This document shows, piece after piece, positions 1 through 7,294 of a DNA stretch of 25,860 nucleotides. The translations under genes and the position numbers were made by a program. The DNA lies in the NCBI GenBank assembly GCA_007128275.1, contig SKXR01000222.1, positions 1 through 25,860 on the forward strand. Direction: 5' to 3'. The stretch is from Kiritimatiellia bacterium. Its GTDB lineage: Bacteria > Verrucomicrobiota > Kiritimatiellia > SLAD01. The notes beneath the pieces are model-generated. The model did no database searches and was not told where the DNA came from. It saw only the letters and a program-made list of their open reading frames with translations. Within the stretch, counting starts at the first letter, position 1, and each line of letters starts with the position of its first letter.

Positions 1-896
1 CGCGCGCCCTGCGCGCCAACGAAGATCTGACTGAAGCCATCGCGCTCGCCCATGACATCGGGCACAGCCCGTTCGGGCATTGCGGAGAACGAGAACTCAA
101 CGCCCTCATGAAGGAACACGGCGGCTTTGATCATAATCTGCAAAGCCTGCGCTGGGTGGAACTCTTGGAACGGCGCTATCCGCAATTCCCCGGCTTGAAC
201 CTGACGTGGGAAGTGCGCGCCGGGTTGCGCAAACATATTGCCGATGCGCCGGGCGCGGAACTGGACGGGCACCCCATCGGCCCGTTCCAATATCTGGAGG
301 CGCAAATCGCGGATGTGGCGGACGACATCGCCTATCAGGCGCACGACGTAGAGGACGGCCTCGAAGCGGGCATTCTTAACCAAGAACTACTGCAATCTCT
401 TGATCTGTGGAAACTTGCCGATGGACGGTGCAGGGAACAGTACGGGGAAACCCATCCCGCTGACCGCGCCGCATTCACCATCCGCTTTCTGCTCGATGTG
501 CAAGTCGAAGATGTTCTACGCACCACCGCCGAACGGCTGAACCGATACGCCCCCGACTCGCCGCGCTCCGTCATGACCGCGCCGGAACGGATGGTGAGCT
601 TCAGCCGCGAGATGCAGGCCATGCTGAACCCCTACCGCGACTTTCTATTCAAGGAACTGTACGGCCATCCGGTCGTCGACGAATCCAATCAACACGGCGT
701 TCGCCTCATGCACCGCCTCTTCCTGCATTACGTCAAACACCCCGACACCATGGGACGCCGCGCGCGCGAGCAGATGCCACGCGACGGTTTAATGCGAACG
801 GCGTGTGACTATGTCGCCGCAATGCCCGACGTCTATGCTATGGAAGAAGTCCGGAAGTATGGGCTGGACGATGACGAAGTTAAGAGTAAGAAGTAG
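1..896 (+). CDS. dgt: dGTPase / HD-domain dNTP triphosphohydrolase (5' partial)
   Basis: This is the C-terminal part of a deoxynucleoside triphosphate triphosphohydrolase, which cleaves dNTPs to deoxynucleosides and tripolyphosphate. The frame is open to the left edge (first full codon at 3), so the start lies outside the window. The first ATG inside (108) cannot be the real start because the HD metal-site motif ALAHDIGHSPFGHCGE is encoded upstream of it, at 45-92. A second family hallmark, VADDIAYQAHDVEDGL, follows near 310-360. Family knowledge: this matches the bacterial dGTPase type with a conserved Asp after the HD motif. The last codons (EVKSKK and the stop) lie inside a degenerate 7-bp repeat, so the C-terminus may have been reshaped by it. 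It is followed by trpD on the same strand after 146 bp of repeat, probably a separate unit. Confidence 0.9.
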   Translation, partial: RALRANEDLTEAIALAHDIGHSPFGHCGERELNALMKEHGGFDHNLQSLRWVELLERRYPQFPGLNLTWEVRAGLRKHIADAPGAELDGHPIGPFQYLEAQIADVADDIAYQAHDVEDGLEAGILNQELLQSLDLWKLADGRCREQYGETHPADRAAFTIRFLLDVQVEDVLRTTAERLNRYAPDSPRSVMTAPERMVSFSREMQAMLNPYRDFLFKELYGHPVVDESNQHGVRLMHRLFLHYVKHPDTMGRRAREQMPRDGLMRTACDYVAAMPDVYAMEEVRKYGLDDDEVKSKK

Positions 897-918
897 CAAT
901 GAGAAGTGAGAAGTCACC
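878..918 (+). repeat. degenerate heptamer array, AGTNAGA type
   Basis: AGT-rich units recur about every 7 bases (AGTTAAG, AGTAAGA, AGTAGCA, then AGTGAGA and AGTCACC after a one-base slip). The array includes the stop codon of the dNTPase gene (894-896). It is the weakest of the heptamer arrays in the window. Confidence 0.5.
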
Positions 919-927
919 AGAAACGTC

Positions 928-969
928 CAACATCGAACATTCAACGTTGAACGTTCAATGTTCGATGTT
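928..969. repeat. heptamer array forming a near-perfect palindrome
   Basis: Six phased heptamers fill 928-969: CAACATC, GAACATT, CAACGTT, GAACGTT, CAATGTT and CGATGTT. The outer 13 bases are perfectly inverted (AACATCGAACATT at 929-941 against AATGTTCGATGTT at 957-969), so the array can fold into a hairpin with a 15-base loop. It lies between dgt and trpD. No T-tract follows, so I do not call it a terminator. Confidence 0.85.
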
Positions 970-1042
970 CGCAGAGGCTCCAGCCGAGCCGTGTCTTGGG
1001 ATAGGGTGATAAATCGACAGAAATTCGGAGTGGGGGTGCAGG

Positions 1043-2053
1043 ATGATTAGGGAAGCGATTTCAAAATTGGTTGAAGGCGATATGCCCACCCGGGAAGAAG
1101 CCTACGAAACGTTGCGCGAGATTATGGCCGGCGAGGCGTCTCCTGCACAAATCGCCTCGTTCATCACGGCGCTGCGTATCCGCGGCGAGACGGCGGACGT
1201 CATCGCGGGCGCCACTCAGGCCATGCGCGAGAATTTCACCAAGATCGATCCGCACGCCGAATTGGTGGTCGACACCTGCGGGACAGGCGGCGACGGAGCG
1301 CATACGTTCAACATATCCACCGCCGCCGCGTTGGTCGCCGCCGGCGCCGGGGTCATTGTGGCCAAACACGGGAACCGGAGCGTTTCCAGCCGGTGCGGCA
1401 GCGCCGATGTGCTCGCTTCGCTCGGTGTGAATATCACGATCGAACCGACCGCAATGTCGGCCTGCCTGGCCGAAGTCGGTATCGCGTTCCTGTTTGCGCC
1501 CGCGCTGCATCCGGCCATGAAACACGCCATCGGACCACGCAAGGACATCGGCATCCGGACCATCTTCAATATCCTCGGCCCCCTATCCAATCCTGCCGGC
1601 GCGCAATACGGGGTATTGGGGGTCTATCACCGCGATCTGGTGGCGGTGATGGCCGAAGCGCTCGCGGGTCTCAACGCACAACGCATGTTTGTCGTGCACG
1701 GCGACGACGGCTTGGACGAAATCACCACCACCACGGCCACGACCGTGGGAGAAGTTAATCGAGGCACAGTCCGTGTGTACGAAATCCGGCCGGAAGATTT
1801 TGGAATTGCCCCCGCCAGGGCGGATGACTTGCGCGGCGGCAGTCCCGAAGACAACACGCACATCCTGCGGGCCATTTTGGCGGGCGAAAAGGGGCCGAAA
1901 CGCGACATCGTCCTGCTCAACGCCGCAGCGGCCATCGTGGCGGGCGGAAAGGCCAAGGACTGGCGGGAGGGACTCCAGCGGGCCGCCGAAGCCATTGATT
2001 CCGGCGCGGCACAAACTAAACTGGAGCGCCTGATCGAGTTTACCAACCGATGA
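1043..2053 (+). CDS. trpD: anthranilate phosphoribosyltransferase
   Basis: TrpD transfers phosphoribose from PRPP to anthranilate, the second step of tryptophan synthesis from chorismate, in the cytoplasm. The 336-residue length is normal for the family. An N-terminal helical domain (about residues 1-65) is followed by the PRPP-binding glycine loop VDTCGTGGDGAHTFNIST (about 76-93), the KHGNRSVSS motif (about 108-116) and the metal-binding HGDDGLDE stretch (about 219-226). The ATG at 1043 follows a G-rich stretch (GGGGGTGCAGG) that can serve as ribosome binding site. No other trp gene is beside it, so it appears to be a lone trpD rather than part of a trp operon. The region after the stop is repeat-rich. 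Confidence 0.97.
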   Translation: MIREAISKLVEGDMPTREEAYETLREIMAGEASPAQIASFITALRIRGETADVIAGATQAMRENFTKIDPHAELVVDTCGTGGDGAHTFNISTAAALVAAGAGVIVAKHGNRSVSSRCGSADVLASLGVNITIEPTAMSACLAEVGIAFLFAPALHPAMKHAIGPRKDIGIRTIFNILGPLSNPAGAQYGVLGVYHRDLVAVMAEALAGLNAQRMFVVHGDDGLDEITTTTATTVGEVNRGTVRVYEIRPEDFGIAPARADDLRGGSPEDNTHILRAILAGEKGPKRDIVLLNAAAAIVAGGKAKDWREGLQRAAEAIDSGAAQTKLERLIEFTNR

Positions 2054-2090
2054 GTCAACTCCGTCGATGGGCGGATCAGCGGACTCAACG

Positions 2091-2157
2091 GGAATTTGGA
2101 CTGCGGTGGCAGAGTCCTCCGCAGCGAAGCGGAGGAGGACGCCGACACCGCTTTGGA
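2091..2157 (+). repeat. R1 hairpin repeat, copy 1
   Basis: The sequence begins GGAATTTGGACTGCGGTGGC and ends GACGCCGACACCGCTTTGGA. The arms GCGGTG/CACCGC and GTCC-TCCGC/GCGGA-GGAGGAC pair around an AGCGAA loop, giving a long imperfect stem. The first 44 bases are almost identical to the repeat at 25817-25860, and shorter or diverged copies lie at 25577-25640 and 25747-25788. It lies just downstream of trpD. Confidence 0.85.
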
Positions 2158-2198
2158 TGTGTCCGCCCTGTCCGGGAACCGCGCTCAAGAACCCTCCC

Positions 2199-2314
2199 CG
2201 CCCCTCCAAAGGAGGGGAACTCCCTTAATATCCCCTCCTCTGGAGGGGTGGCCCCGCGCCTTGGCGGGGCCGGGGTGGGTTGGATAATGGGTCAGAAGGA
2301 ATCAGGCATTGGTG
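2199..2314. repeat. three-hairpin repeat, diverged relative of the ~150-bp TIR element
   Basis: Three perfect stems follow one another: CCCCTCC/GGAGGGG (2201-2217), CCCCTCC/GGAGGGG (2232-2248) and GGCCCCGC/GCGGGGCC (2250-2271). They are followed by GGGGTGGGT and, at 2299-2313, GAATCAGGCATTGGT, which is identical to the reverse complement of part of the left TIR of the element at 16892-17040. The order (C-rich hairpin, GGGGTGGGT, GAAT...TGGT end) matches the element at 18048-18202. No matching left terminus is visible, so this copy looks truncated or diverged. It ends directly against the argH stop codon. Confidence 0.6.
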
Positions 2315-3700
2315 TCACTTCTCCAGCGACGGGAATTCGACACCTAGCAGTTTCGAGACGGCTTGGTGGAACCCGTTTCGATCCGAGGCGACGGCGGATG
2401 TGACCGCTTCGATCCGCTTCTTGTATTGCGCGAAATCCAGTCCGGCCGTCGCGCCGAGATGCCGCTTCTTCGCGATGGCTTCGGCCGGGTCCATGTCTTC
2501 CAATTCGGCCAGATGGGCCTTGACGTGATGATAGGCGTCCCGGAACGGCATCCCTTCCCCGACGAGTTCGAGAGCCCGGTCGGTGGCAAACACATCGGGC
2601 GAGAAGCCTTTGAGCAGCGCGTCCGGATTCACGACGAGTTTTTCCATCAGCAAGGACATAATCCGCAAACTCGACCGCGTCGTGTTCAGTCCGTCCATGA
2701 ACGGTTCTTTTGCTTCCTGCAGGTCTCTATTGTACCCCGAAGGCGCCGCCTTGACGATGTCGTACACGCCGACGGCGTGGGCCAGCACCCGGGACGATTT
2801 CGCCCGAACCAGTTCCAAGACATCCGGATTCTTTTTCTGCGGCATGATGCTGCTGCCGGTGCAATACTCGGCGGGCAGCGAAAAATAGCCGAATTCCGGC
2901 ATGGTAAACAGCATCAGATCCTGCGCCAACCGGGAAAGGGTGAGCATCACCTGGCTCAGCGCAAACAGGATCACGGACTCGGTTTTTCCCCGGGCGTTGT
3001 TGGCATACAGCACGTTGTGAATGGGCCGGGCAAATCCGAGCAAGGCCGAAACCCGTTCCCGATCAATCGGCAACGGCACGCCGTAACTCGCCGCTGAACC
3101 CAGCGGGGATTGATTGTTCAGGTCGTACGCGCCTTTCAGCAAAGCGAGGTCGTCCAGCAACGCGTCCACGAAGGAGGACGCCCATAGGCCGACGCTGGAC
3201 GGCATGGCCGGTTGCATATGGGTGCGCCCCACCATCGGTACGTCGTGATGGGTTTCCGCAAAGGTCAGCAAGACGCCGGCCAGCCGTACCGTCTCGTCCA
3301 TGGCCTCCGCCAGTTGCTGTTTGGCGAATAACCGGAGATCGACCGCCACCTGATCGTTCCGGCTCCGCGCGGTATGGATCTTCTTGCCCAGATCACCGAG
3401 ACGCTTTGTCAACGTCCGTTCGACGGCCAGATGCACGTCCTGATCGTCGAGGGTAATGGAGAACGAACCGGCCCGCGCCTGCCGCATGATCGCGACCAGT
3501 TCCCGAATAACGTTCCGCACATCGTCTTGGGCGAACAGCGGCGGATCAACGGGCATTCCCGCCAACATGGTCACGTGCGCCGCCGAGCCAATGCAGTCCA
3601 CCTCTATCAGCGCGTGATCGAGTTCCACATCCCGCCCCGCCGTAAAGGCCAACACCTCGCTTTCGATGTCGCCGACCGTCGTTTTGTGTGAGCTGCTCAT
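2315..3700 (-). CDS. argH: argininosuccinate lyase
   Basis: ArgH splits argininosuccinate into arginine and fumarate, the last step of arginine synthesis. The fumarase/aspartase-superfamily signature GSSIMPQKKNPD is present near residue 280, and the HTARSRNDQVA substrate-binding motif near 110. From the ATG at 3700 the protein has 461 residues, normal for the family. An upstream TTG at 3739 is in frame, but it coincides with a possible -35 box and adds a non-conserved leader, so I chose 3700; no good ribosome binding site precedes either start. The N-terminus lacks the LWGGRF motif of the enterobacterial type and instead reads DIESEVLAFTAGRDVELD, resembling the alternative N-terminus of some other bacterial lyases. 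It is transcribed convergently with trpD and stands alone. The stop codon abuts a repeat element. Confidence 0.95.
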   Translation of the reverse strand: MSSSHKTTVGDIESEVLAFTAGRDVELDHALIEVDCIGSAAHVTMLAGMPVDPPLFAQDDVRNVIRELVAIMRQARAGSFSITLDDQDVHLAVERTLTKRLGDLGKKIHTARSRNDQVAVDLRLFAKQQLAEAMDETVRLAGVLLTFAETHHDVPMVGRTHMQPAMPSSVGLWASSFVDALLDDLALLKGAYDLNNQSPLGSAASYGVPLPIDRERVSALLGFARPIHNVLYANNARGKTESVILFALSQVMLTLSRLAQDLMLFTMPEFGYFSLPAEYCTGSSIMPQKKNPDVLELVRAKSSRVLAHAVGVYDIVKAAPSGYNRDLQEAKEPFMDGLNTTRSSLRIMSLLMEKLVVNPDALLKGFSPDVFATDRALELVGEGMPFRDAYHHVKAHLAELEDMDPAEAIAKKRHLGATAGLDFAQYKKRIEAVTSAVASDRNGFHQAVSKLLGVEFPSLEK

Positions 3701-3710
3701 TTCGAGGAGA

Positions 3711-3739
3711 GCGTTACACGTCGCTTGCAACACCGTCAA
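3711..3739 (-). promoter_or_regulatory. possible promoter of argH
   Basis: On the minus strand TTGACG (3734-3739) and TAACGC (3711-3716) are separated by 17 bases. The -10 box is poor and the implied leader would be only a few bases long, so this is tentative. Confidence 0.25.
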
Positions 3740-3956
3740 GGCGCAACGGAATGGTTATCACACCAATCACAAAAAACGTATGAGGCTAAACTCTTACCCC
3801 CCACCGCTTCGCGAACCCCTCCCGCCAAGGCTCAGCAATTCTCATTATGGCCTCCGATTCTCGATCGCGGCTCAGCGAGACGCTTCGCCCAACCACATTT
3901 GCCTCCGAAATTGCAGGATTGGCAAGGTAGGGCAAACCCCTCCGCCTTCGCTGAAG
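3740..3956. other. repeat-rich gap between argH and dtd
   Basis: I see no gene here. The stretch holds C-rich, hairpin-prone segments (for example CCCCCCACCGCTTCGCG near 3800 and GACGCTTCGCCC near 3880) of the kind found in the other repeat-filled gaps, but I could not define element ends. Confidence 0.5.
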
Positions 3957-3983
3957 CTACTGCGGGCAGGCCAGAGGAGGGGT
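3936..3983. repeat. hairpin repeat overlapping the dtd stop
   Basis: ACCCCTCC (3936-3943) pairs perfectly with GGAGGGGT (3976-3983), with a further GCC/GGC pair inside. The loop carries the TTCGCTGAAGC palindrome-like core. On the minus strand the repeat supplies the last codons and stop of dtd. Confidence 0.7.
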
Positions 3984-4424
3984 ATGGCGCCGCTCGAGGA
4001 TGAGTGTGACGGGGCCGTCGTTTTCCAGCTTCACCTGCATGGTTTCCTGGAAGCGGCCTGTTTGCACTTCGTGGCCGTACGACTTCAGTTCATGGACGAA
4101 GAATTCGTACAATGCACGGGCGTGGTCGGGCGGAGCCGACTCGATGTAACTGGGTCGGTTCCCCTTGGCGCAGTCCCCGTACAAGGTGAATTGGCTGACG
4201 ACCAGAAAGGCCCCGCCGGCATCGGCGATGGAGGCGTTGAGACGGCCCTCAGCATCGTCGTATATGCGCAACAAGGAGGTTTTTCGGGCAAGATAACGCG
4301 CTTCGTCTTCGGTATCGTCTCGCGCCACGGCAAGAAGAATTACGGCGCCTTTGGCGATACGCGCAACCGCCTCACCGTCCACGATAACGGAAGCTTCGCT
4401 ACAACGCTGAATAACCAGCTTCAC
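3957..4424 (-). CDS. dtd: D-aminoacyl-tRNA deacylase
   Basis: Dtd hydrolyses D-aminoacyl-tRNAs (and glycyl-tRNA-Ala), protecting translation from D-amino acids. Both family motifs are visible: SQFTLYGD near residue 77 and the Gly-cisPro-containing NDGPVT near 136. The start is a GTG at 4424, 11 bases after the stop of the upstream ATPase gene, with GGAA just before it. The 155-residue protein runs about ten residues past the usual end of the family (after VTLILE). The extra tail, RRHTPPLACPQ, is encoded by the hairpin repeat at 3936-3983, which probably displaced the original stop. It is the last gene of a four-gene minus-strand operon. Confidence 0.93.
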   Translation of the reverse strand: MKLVIQRCSEASVIVDGEAVARIAKGAVILLAVARDDTEDEARYLARKTSLLRIYDDAEGRLNASIADAGGAFLVVSQFTLYGDCAKGNRPSYIESAPPDHARALYEFFVHELKSYGHEVQTGRFQETMQVKLENDGPVTLILERRHTPPLACPQ

Positions 4425-4435
4425 GGAATTCCAAC

Positions 4436-6151
4436 TTATTCGACGTGAGATATACGCAGCGAATCCAATCGATTCAAGGCGGCCGCGATTTCATAGCGTC
4501 GGGGACGGGCCAAGTCGCCGCGCAGATCGCGTGAAAGACATTCCAAGCCTTCGGTGCCGAGATCCCGGTCAATCAAATCCATGATTTCCCGGATGGGACG
4601 TCCTTCATCCATGTACCGCAATTTCGCGTAGTAGAGGACCAGTCCGATGGTGGCCGTCTGATGTTTGTCCGCAAGCTGGGTGACATCCTGCAAACTGATG
4701 ATGGAACGGCCAAACTTCAGCAAGTCAATGGATGCGGCTTCAATGATCTGGTCATGGGGGCCTTGGCTCGCGTCGATGCTGGTCGGCACCACCCACCGAT
4801 TCTTCTCCACCAATGCGGTCACATCCACGTCATCGCTGTCGAGCTGGAATTGGGAGAAGTCCATGGCCTTGGCTTCTTGCGTCACATCATACACTCGGTA
4901 TCCGTCGACCCGGAGTACCGTGTCGGCCACCGGAATAAACTCGGCCACGGACGAGGATCCCGCCACCACGATGGAGACGCCGAGATCGTCCACGAGTTGG
5001 CGCACCCGGGTGGAGAGCGGCATAACCCGCTTCCCCGCATCCGGCATCAGCGCGGCCAAACGGCTGTCTCTTGTCAAAAAGGCCGGCGACGAATCCGACT
5101 CGTCGAAGAACAGTGCGCGCGCGCCGATTTCAAGCGCCTCGACAGTGGCGGCCGCTTGGGCGCTGCACGGGTCGGCTTCCGCCGAACTGTATTCGTCCGT
5201 GGCCCCTTCTCCGGTCAATGCGCGCACGAAAGGGCTGACATCCACTTTCCGAACACTGCGCCCCGCTTCGGACGCGATATGCACGGCGTCCGGCACGGTA
5301 ATGGCCAGTTCCCGGCCGTCTCCGGGAATATGATTGTAGATCCCCGCAGCCATGGCCCGCATGAGCTGTATGCGACCGGAATAGGCGTCGCCCAAAATAA
5401 GGGTGACTCCGCCGGGCACGCCCAACCCCTTGATGGTTCCGGCATTGGGCACATCGATATCGACGAGCAACTCTTCGGCCACGGTCAGGGGCCGGACTTC
5501 GTCATAATCGGGATAGTCGGTATTGCCCAGCCGCGCCAACATGGAGCCTTCGCTGATGAAACTGACCAACCCGCGGGTCGGCAGGATTTGCCGGACTTGG
5601 TCGGCATCTTCCATGATGTCGACGAACTCGTTCAATTCCGCTTCGTTGATATTGCAATAGATCAGTGACGAATTAACCACGGCGGCCATTTCATCGAAGA
5701 AAATATCCTTTACCCGATCGCCGTCGATTCGGCCGTCGCGCTGCGGGAGCATGACGTAGATGCGGGCTTCGACGTATTCTTCCGTCACCAACAACGAGGT
5801 GCGGGGCAGGATCTTCTGGCCGGGCACGGCAACGAGCAGATGCCGTCGGGACAGTCCTTGCTCGTCATACTTCGTGAGGGTGTCAATCTGTTCCCCGATC
5901 CGGCGTGTCAGATAATCCTCCAAGCCGGTCCGACGAACGGGCGTGTTGAACAGATGGGGCGGGAAACCGGCAATGATCTGCGGCACCCGGACCAGAAAGA
6001 GGGCCGGATGCGTCAGGTTCTCCACCGGCACGTGACTGACTTTGAGGACATATCGTGAAAAATCGAAGTCTCCGGCCAAGCGGCCATACTCGGATACCGG
6101 TTTCCCCTCGATATCCATCAACATGTTGTAAAACTCTTTTTTGTCTCTCAT
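4436..6151 (-). CDS. COG3044/PF09818-type ABC-class ATPase with degenerate P-loop
   Basis: The 571-residue protein follows the family known only as predicted ATPase of the ABC class. The fold landmarks are in place: GLGVPGGVTLILGDAYSG (242-259), YNHIPGDGRELAITVPDAV (272-290), GRSVRKVDVSPFV (297-309), and VADTVLRVDGYRVYDVT (408-424). Catalytic motifs are altered. Where the family (from memory) has GGGYHGKSTLL, this has GDAYSGRIQLM (254-264), losing the P-loop Lys and Ser/Thr. The family stretch near the signature, usually ASGSTSQAANI, is here EADPCSAQAAA (325-335). The Walker B region ALFFDESDS (346-354) keeps Asp-Glu. It probably binds nucleotide poorly or not at all. The gene is intact, starts with GAGGAAATATCCGA before ATG, and lies between the zinc-ribbon membrane protein gene and dtd. 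The cellular role of the family is not known to me. Confidence 0.85.
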   Translation of the reverse strand: MRDKKEFYNMLMDIEGKPVSEYGRLAGDFDFSRYVLKVSHVPVENLTHPALFLVRVPQIIAGFPPHLFNTPVRRTGLEDYLTRRIGEQIDTLTKYDEQGLSRRHLLVAVPGQKILPRTSLLVTEEYVEARIYVMLPQRDGRIDGDRVKDIFFDEMAAVVNSSLIYCNINEAELNEFVDIMEDADQVRQILPTRGLVSFISEGSMLARLGNTDYPDYDEVRPLTVAEELLVDIDVPNAGTIKGLGVPGGVTLILGDAYSGRIQLMRAMAAGIYNHIPGDGRELAITVPDAVHIASEAGRSVRKVDVSPFVRALTGEGATDEYSSAEADPCSAQAAATVEALEIGARALFFDESDSSPAFLTRDSRLAALMPDAGKRVMPLSTRVRQLVDDLGVSIVVAGSSSVAEFIPVADTVLRVDGYRVYDVTQEAKAMDFSQFQLDSDDVDVTALVEKNRWVVPTSIDASQGPHDQIIEAASIDLLKFGRSIISLQDVTQLADKHQTATIGLVLYYAKLRYMDEGRPIREIMDLIDRDLGTEGLECLSRDLRGDLARPRRYEIAAALNRLDSLRISHVE

Positions 6152-6178
6152 TCGGATATTTCCTCATAAAACCGCCGC

Positions 6179-6889
6179 TTATCGGCCGGCTCTCAATCGC
6201 GCGCGTTGGGGACCCAAATCGATTTGCGTAAGGTGGTCCAACACATATCGTTCCTGCTCCATCTGTTCAAACAAAGGCATAAGTCGGCCAGCAAATCGTT
6301 GCCTGAGCGGTCCGGGAACCGGGAGATGCCCCAGCGAAACCCGCAAGGCTTCCACATCAAAGCGGCCGTCATGTTGCCGTGGACGAGCCTGCACTTCGTA
6401 CGTCAGCCGCAGAAACTTCCATTCAGCCAGTATATGAACAACAAAATAGCTCTCTGTAAAGGACAGGTTTATCGACCGCACGTTCAATTCCCGCCCGGAT
6501 TCCGGCCACTCGGTGGCGGCTTCCTCCAGCAGTACGCTGAAATACCCGTTGACCTCTTCCTCCCGGAATACGCGTTGCAGCGCCCTGCCCTCGTTGATGG
6601 CCTCGTACAAATCCGCGAGTTTCTCGAAACAGGCGTGCCCGTCCTCCCCGGTTCCGGGGAGCCCCTGAGGCGAGGTCGGCCACACCAGCAACGCCAAGAC
6701 CGCCGAAAGGGAGACGAGTACGATCACGCGTATCAGTCGTTTGACATAGAGGCTCATAGCCGCCCATGGTCCCTCACCGAAACGAACGTGGGACAGATCC
6801 AGTTTGGCTCCACACTTCCCGCAATAGAGAGCAGTCTCGCTCAATTCGTTTCGCGCCCTGCAAGACGGACACTTGACCCAGGCTGTCAT
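6179..6889 (-). CDS. zinc-ribbon, single-span membrane protein of unknown function
   Basis: The 236-residue protein opens with a four-cysteine zinc ribbon, CPSC at residues 8-11 and CGKC at 23-26. One membrane segment follows (about 49-69, LIRVIVLVSLSAVLALLVW), then a soluble domain of about 160 residues that I do not recognise. The domain ends in an Arg-rich, Gln-rich tail. The ribbon should face the cytoplasm and the large domain the periplasm, judging from the basic VKRLIR before the span. Its start codon overlaps the fmdB stop in an ATGA, so the two zinc-ribbon proteins are translationally coupled. The ATPase-like gene begins 27 bases after its stop. Confidence 0.75.
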   Translation of the reverse strand: MTAWVKCPSCRARNELSETALYCGKCGAKLDLSHVRFGEGPWAAMSLYVKRLIRVIVLVSLSAVLALLVWPTSPQGLPGTGEDGHACFEKLADLYEAINEGRALQRVFREEEVNGYFSVLLEEAATEWPESGRELNVRSINLSFTESYFVVHILAEWKFLRLTYEVQARPRQHDGRFDVEALRVSLGHLPVPGPLRQRFAGRLMPLFEQMEQERYVLDHLTQIDLGPQRARLRAGR

Positions 6890-7188
6890 GGGGTACTGGT
6901 TGATTTGGACGGGGTGGCGTTTCCGTCTTTGGATTTCCCGGACTTCTCCGTTTTTGCAGCAGCCGGGGCGCCGCCGTGCTCGGCTTTGGAGGCCTTCTTG
7001 TAGCCCTCGCTCCGGTAATCCGTAATGTAGAAGCCCGTTCCCTTAAAAAGCAGTCCCCCCCCCATACTGATGCGCCGGCTTACCTTGCACCGGCACTTCG
7101 GACAGCGCTTCGGGGGAGGAGCGGATATACTGTGAAATTTCTCAAAGGAATGGCCACAGCGATTGCATTCGTATTCGTAGGTAGGCAT
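6886..7188 (-). CDS. fmdB: FmdB-family zinc-ribbon protein
   Basis: This is a small protein (100 residues from MPTYEYEC) with the typical FmdB/CxxC_CxxC_SSSS regulatory-type ribbon: CNRC near 8-11 and CPKCRC near 29-34, followed by GGGLLFKGTGFYITDY, which is highly typical of the family. The tail is long, Lys/Ala/Ser-rich and probably disordered. The ATG at 7188 fits the conserved MPTYEY start; a longer frame reaches 7248 but its extra codons overlap the -35 box of a strong promoter. AGGAG lies 13 bases before the ATG, a little far. First gene of the operon leading to dtd. The exact function of the family is uncertain; regulatory or zinc-binding roles have been proposed. Confidence 0.9.
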   Translation of the reverse strand: MPTYEYECNRCGHSFEKFHSISAPPPKRCPKCRCKVSRRISMGGGLLFKGTGFYITDYRSEGYKKASKAEHGGAPAAAKTEKSGKSKDGNATPSKSTSTP

Positions 7189-7219
7189 GGATTGTACGGT
7201 TCTCCTGGAAACGTGCAGT

Positions 7220-7248
7220 ACTATAGGAAGCACAGGGGGATATGTCAA
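7220..7248 (-). promoter_or_regulatory. sigma-70-type promoter of the fmdB operon
   Basis: On the minus strand TTGACA (7243-7248) is a perfect -35 box and TATAGT (7220-7225) a good -10 box, separated by exactly 17 bases. Transcription would begin near 7213, about 25 bases before the fmdB ATG. This is the best promoter I could find in the window and also rules out the longer fmdB frame. Confidence 0.75.
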
Positions 7249-7294
7249 AAACCAATTCGCTTGCTTGGGGCGGATTTTCCTTTAATCTCAGGAT

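Noticed and set aside
2091..2271. Rho-independent terminator for trpD
   Set aside because: The hairpins are strong but no T-tract follows any of them, and the same sequences recur elsewhere as repeats.
2363..3097. Plus-strand open frame opposite argH
   Set aside because: argH is unmistakable on the minus strand; the mirror frame has no recognisable domain.
4661..5668. Long open frame on the plus strand opposite the ABC-class ATPase gene
   Set aside because: It is antisense to a clearly conserved protein, is rich in His/Gly/Arg as expected for a mirror frame of GC-rich coding DNA, and shows no family motif.
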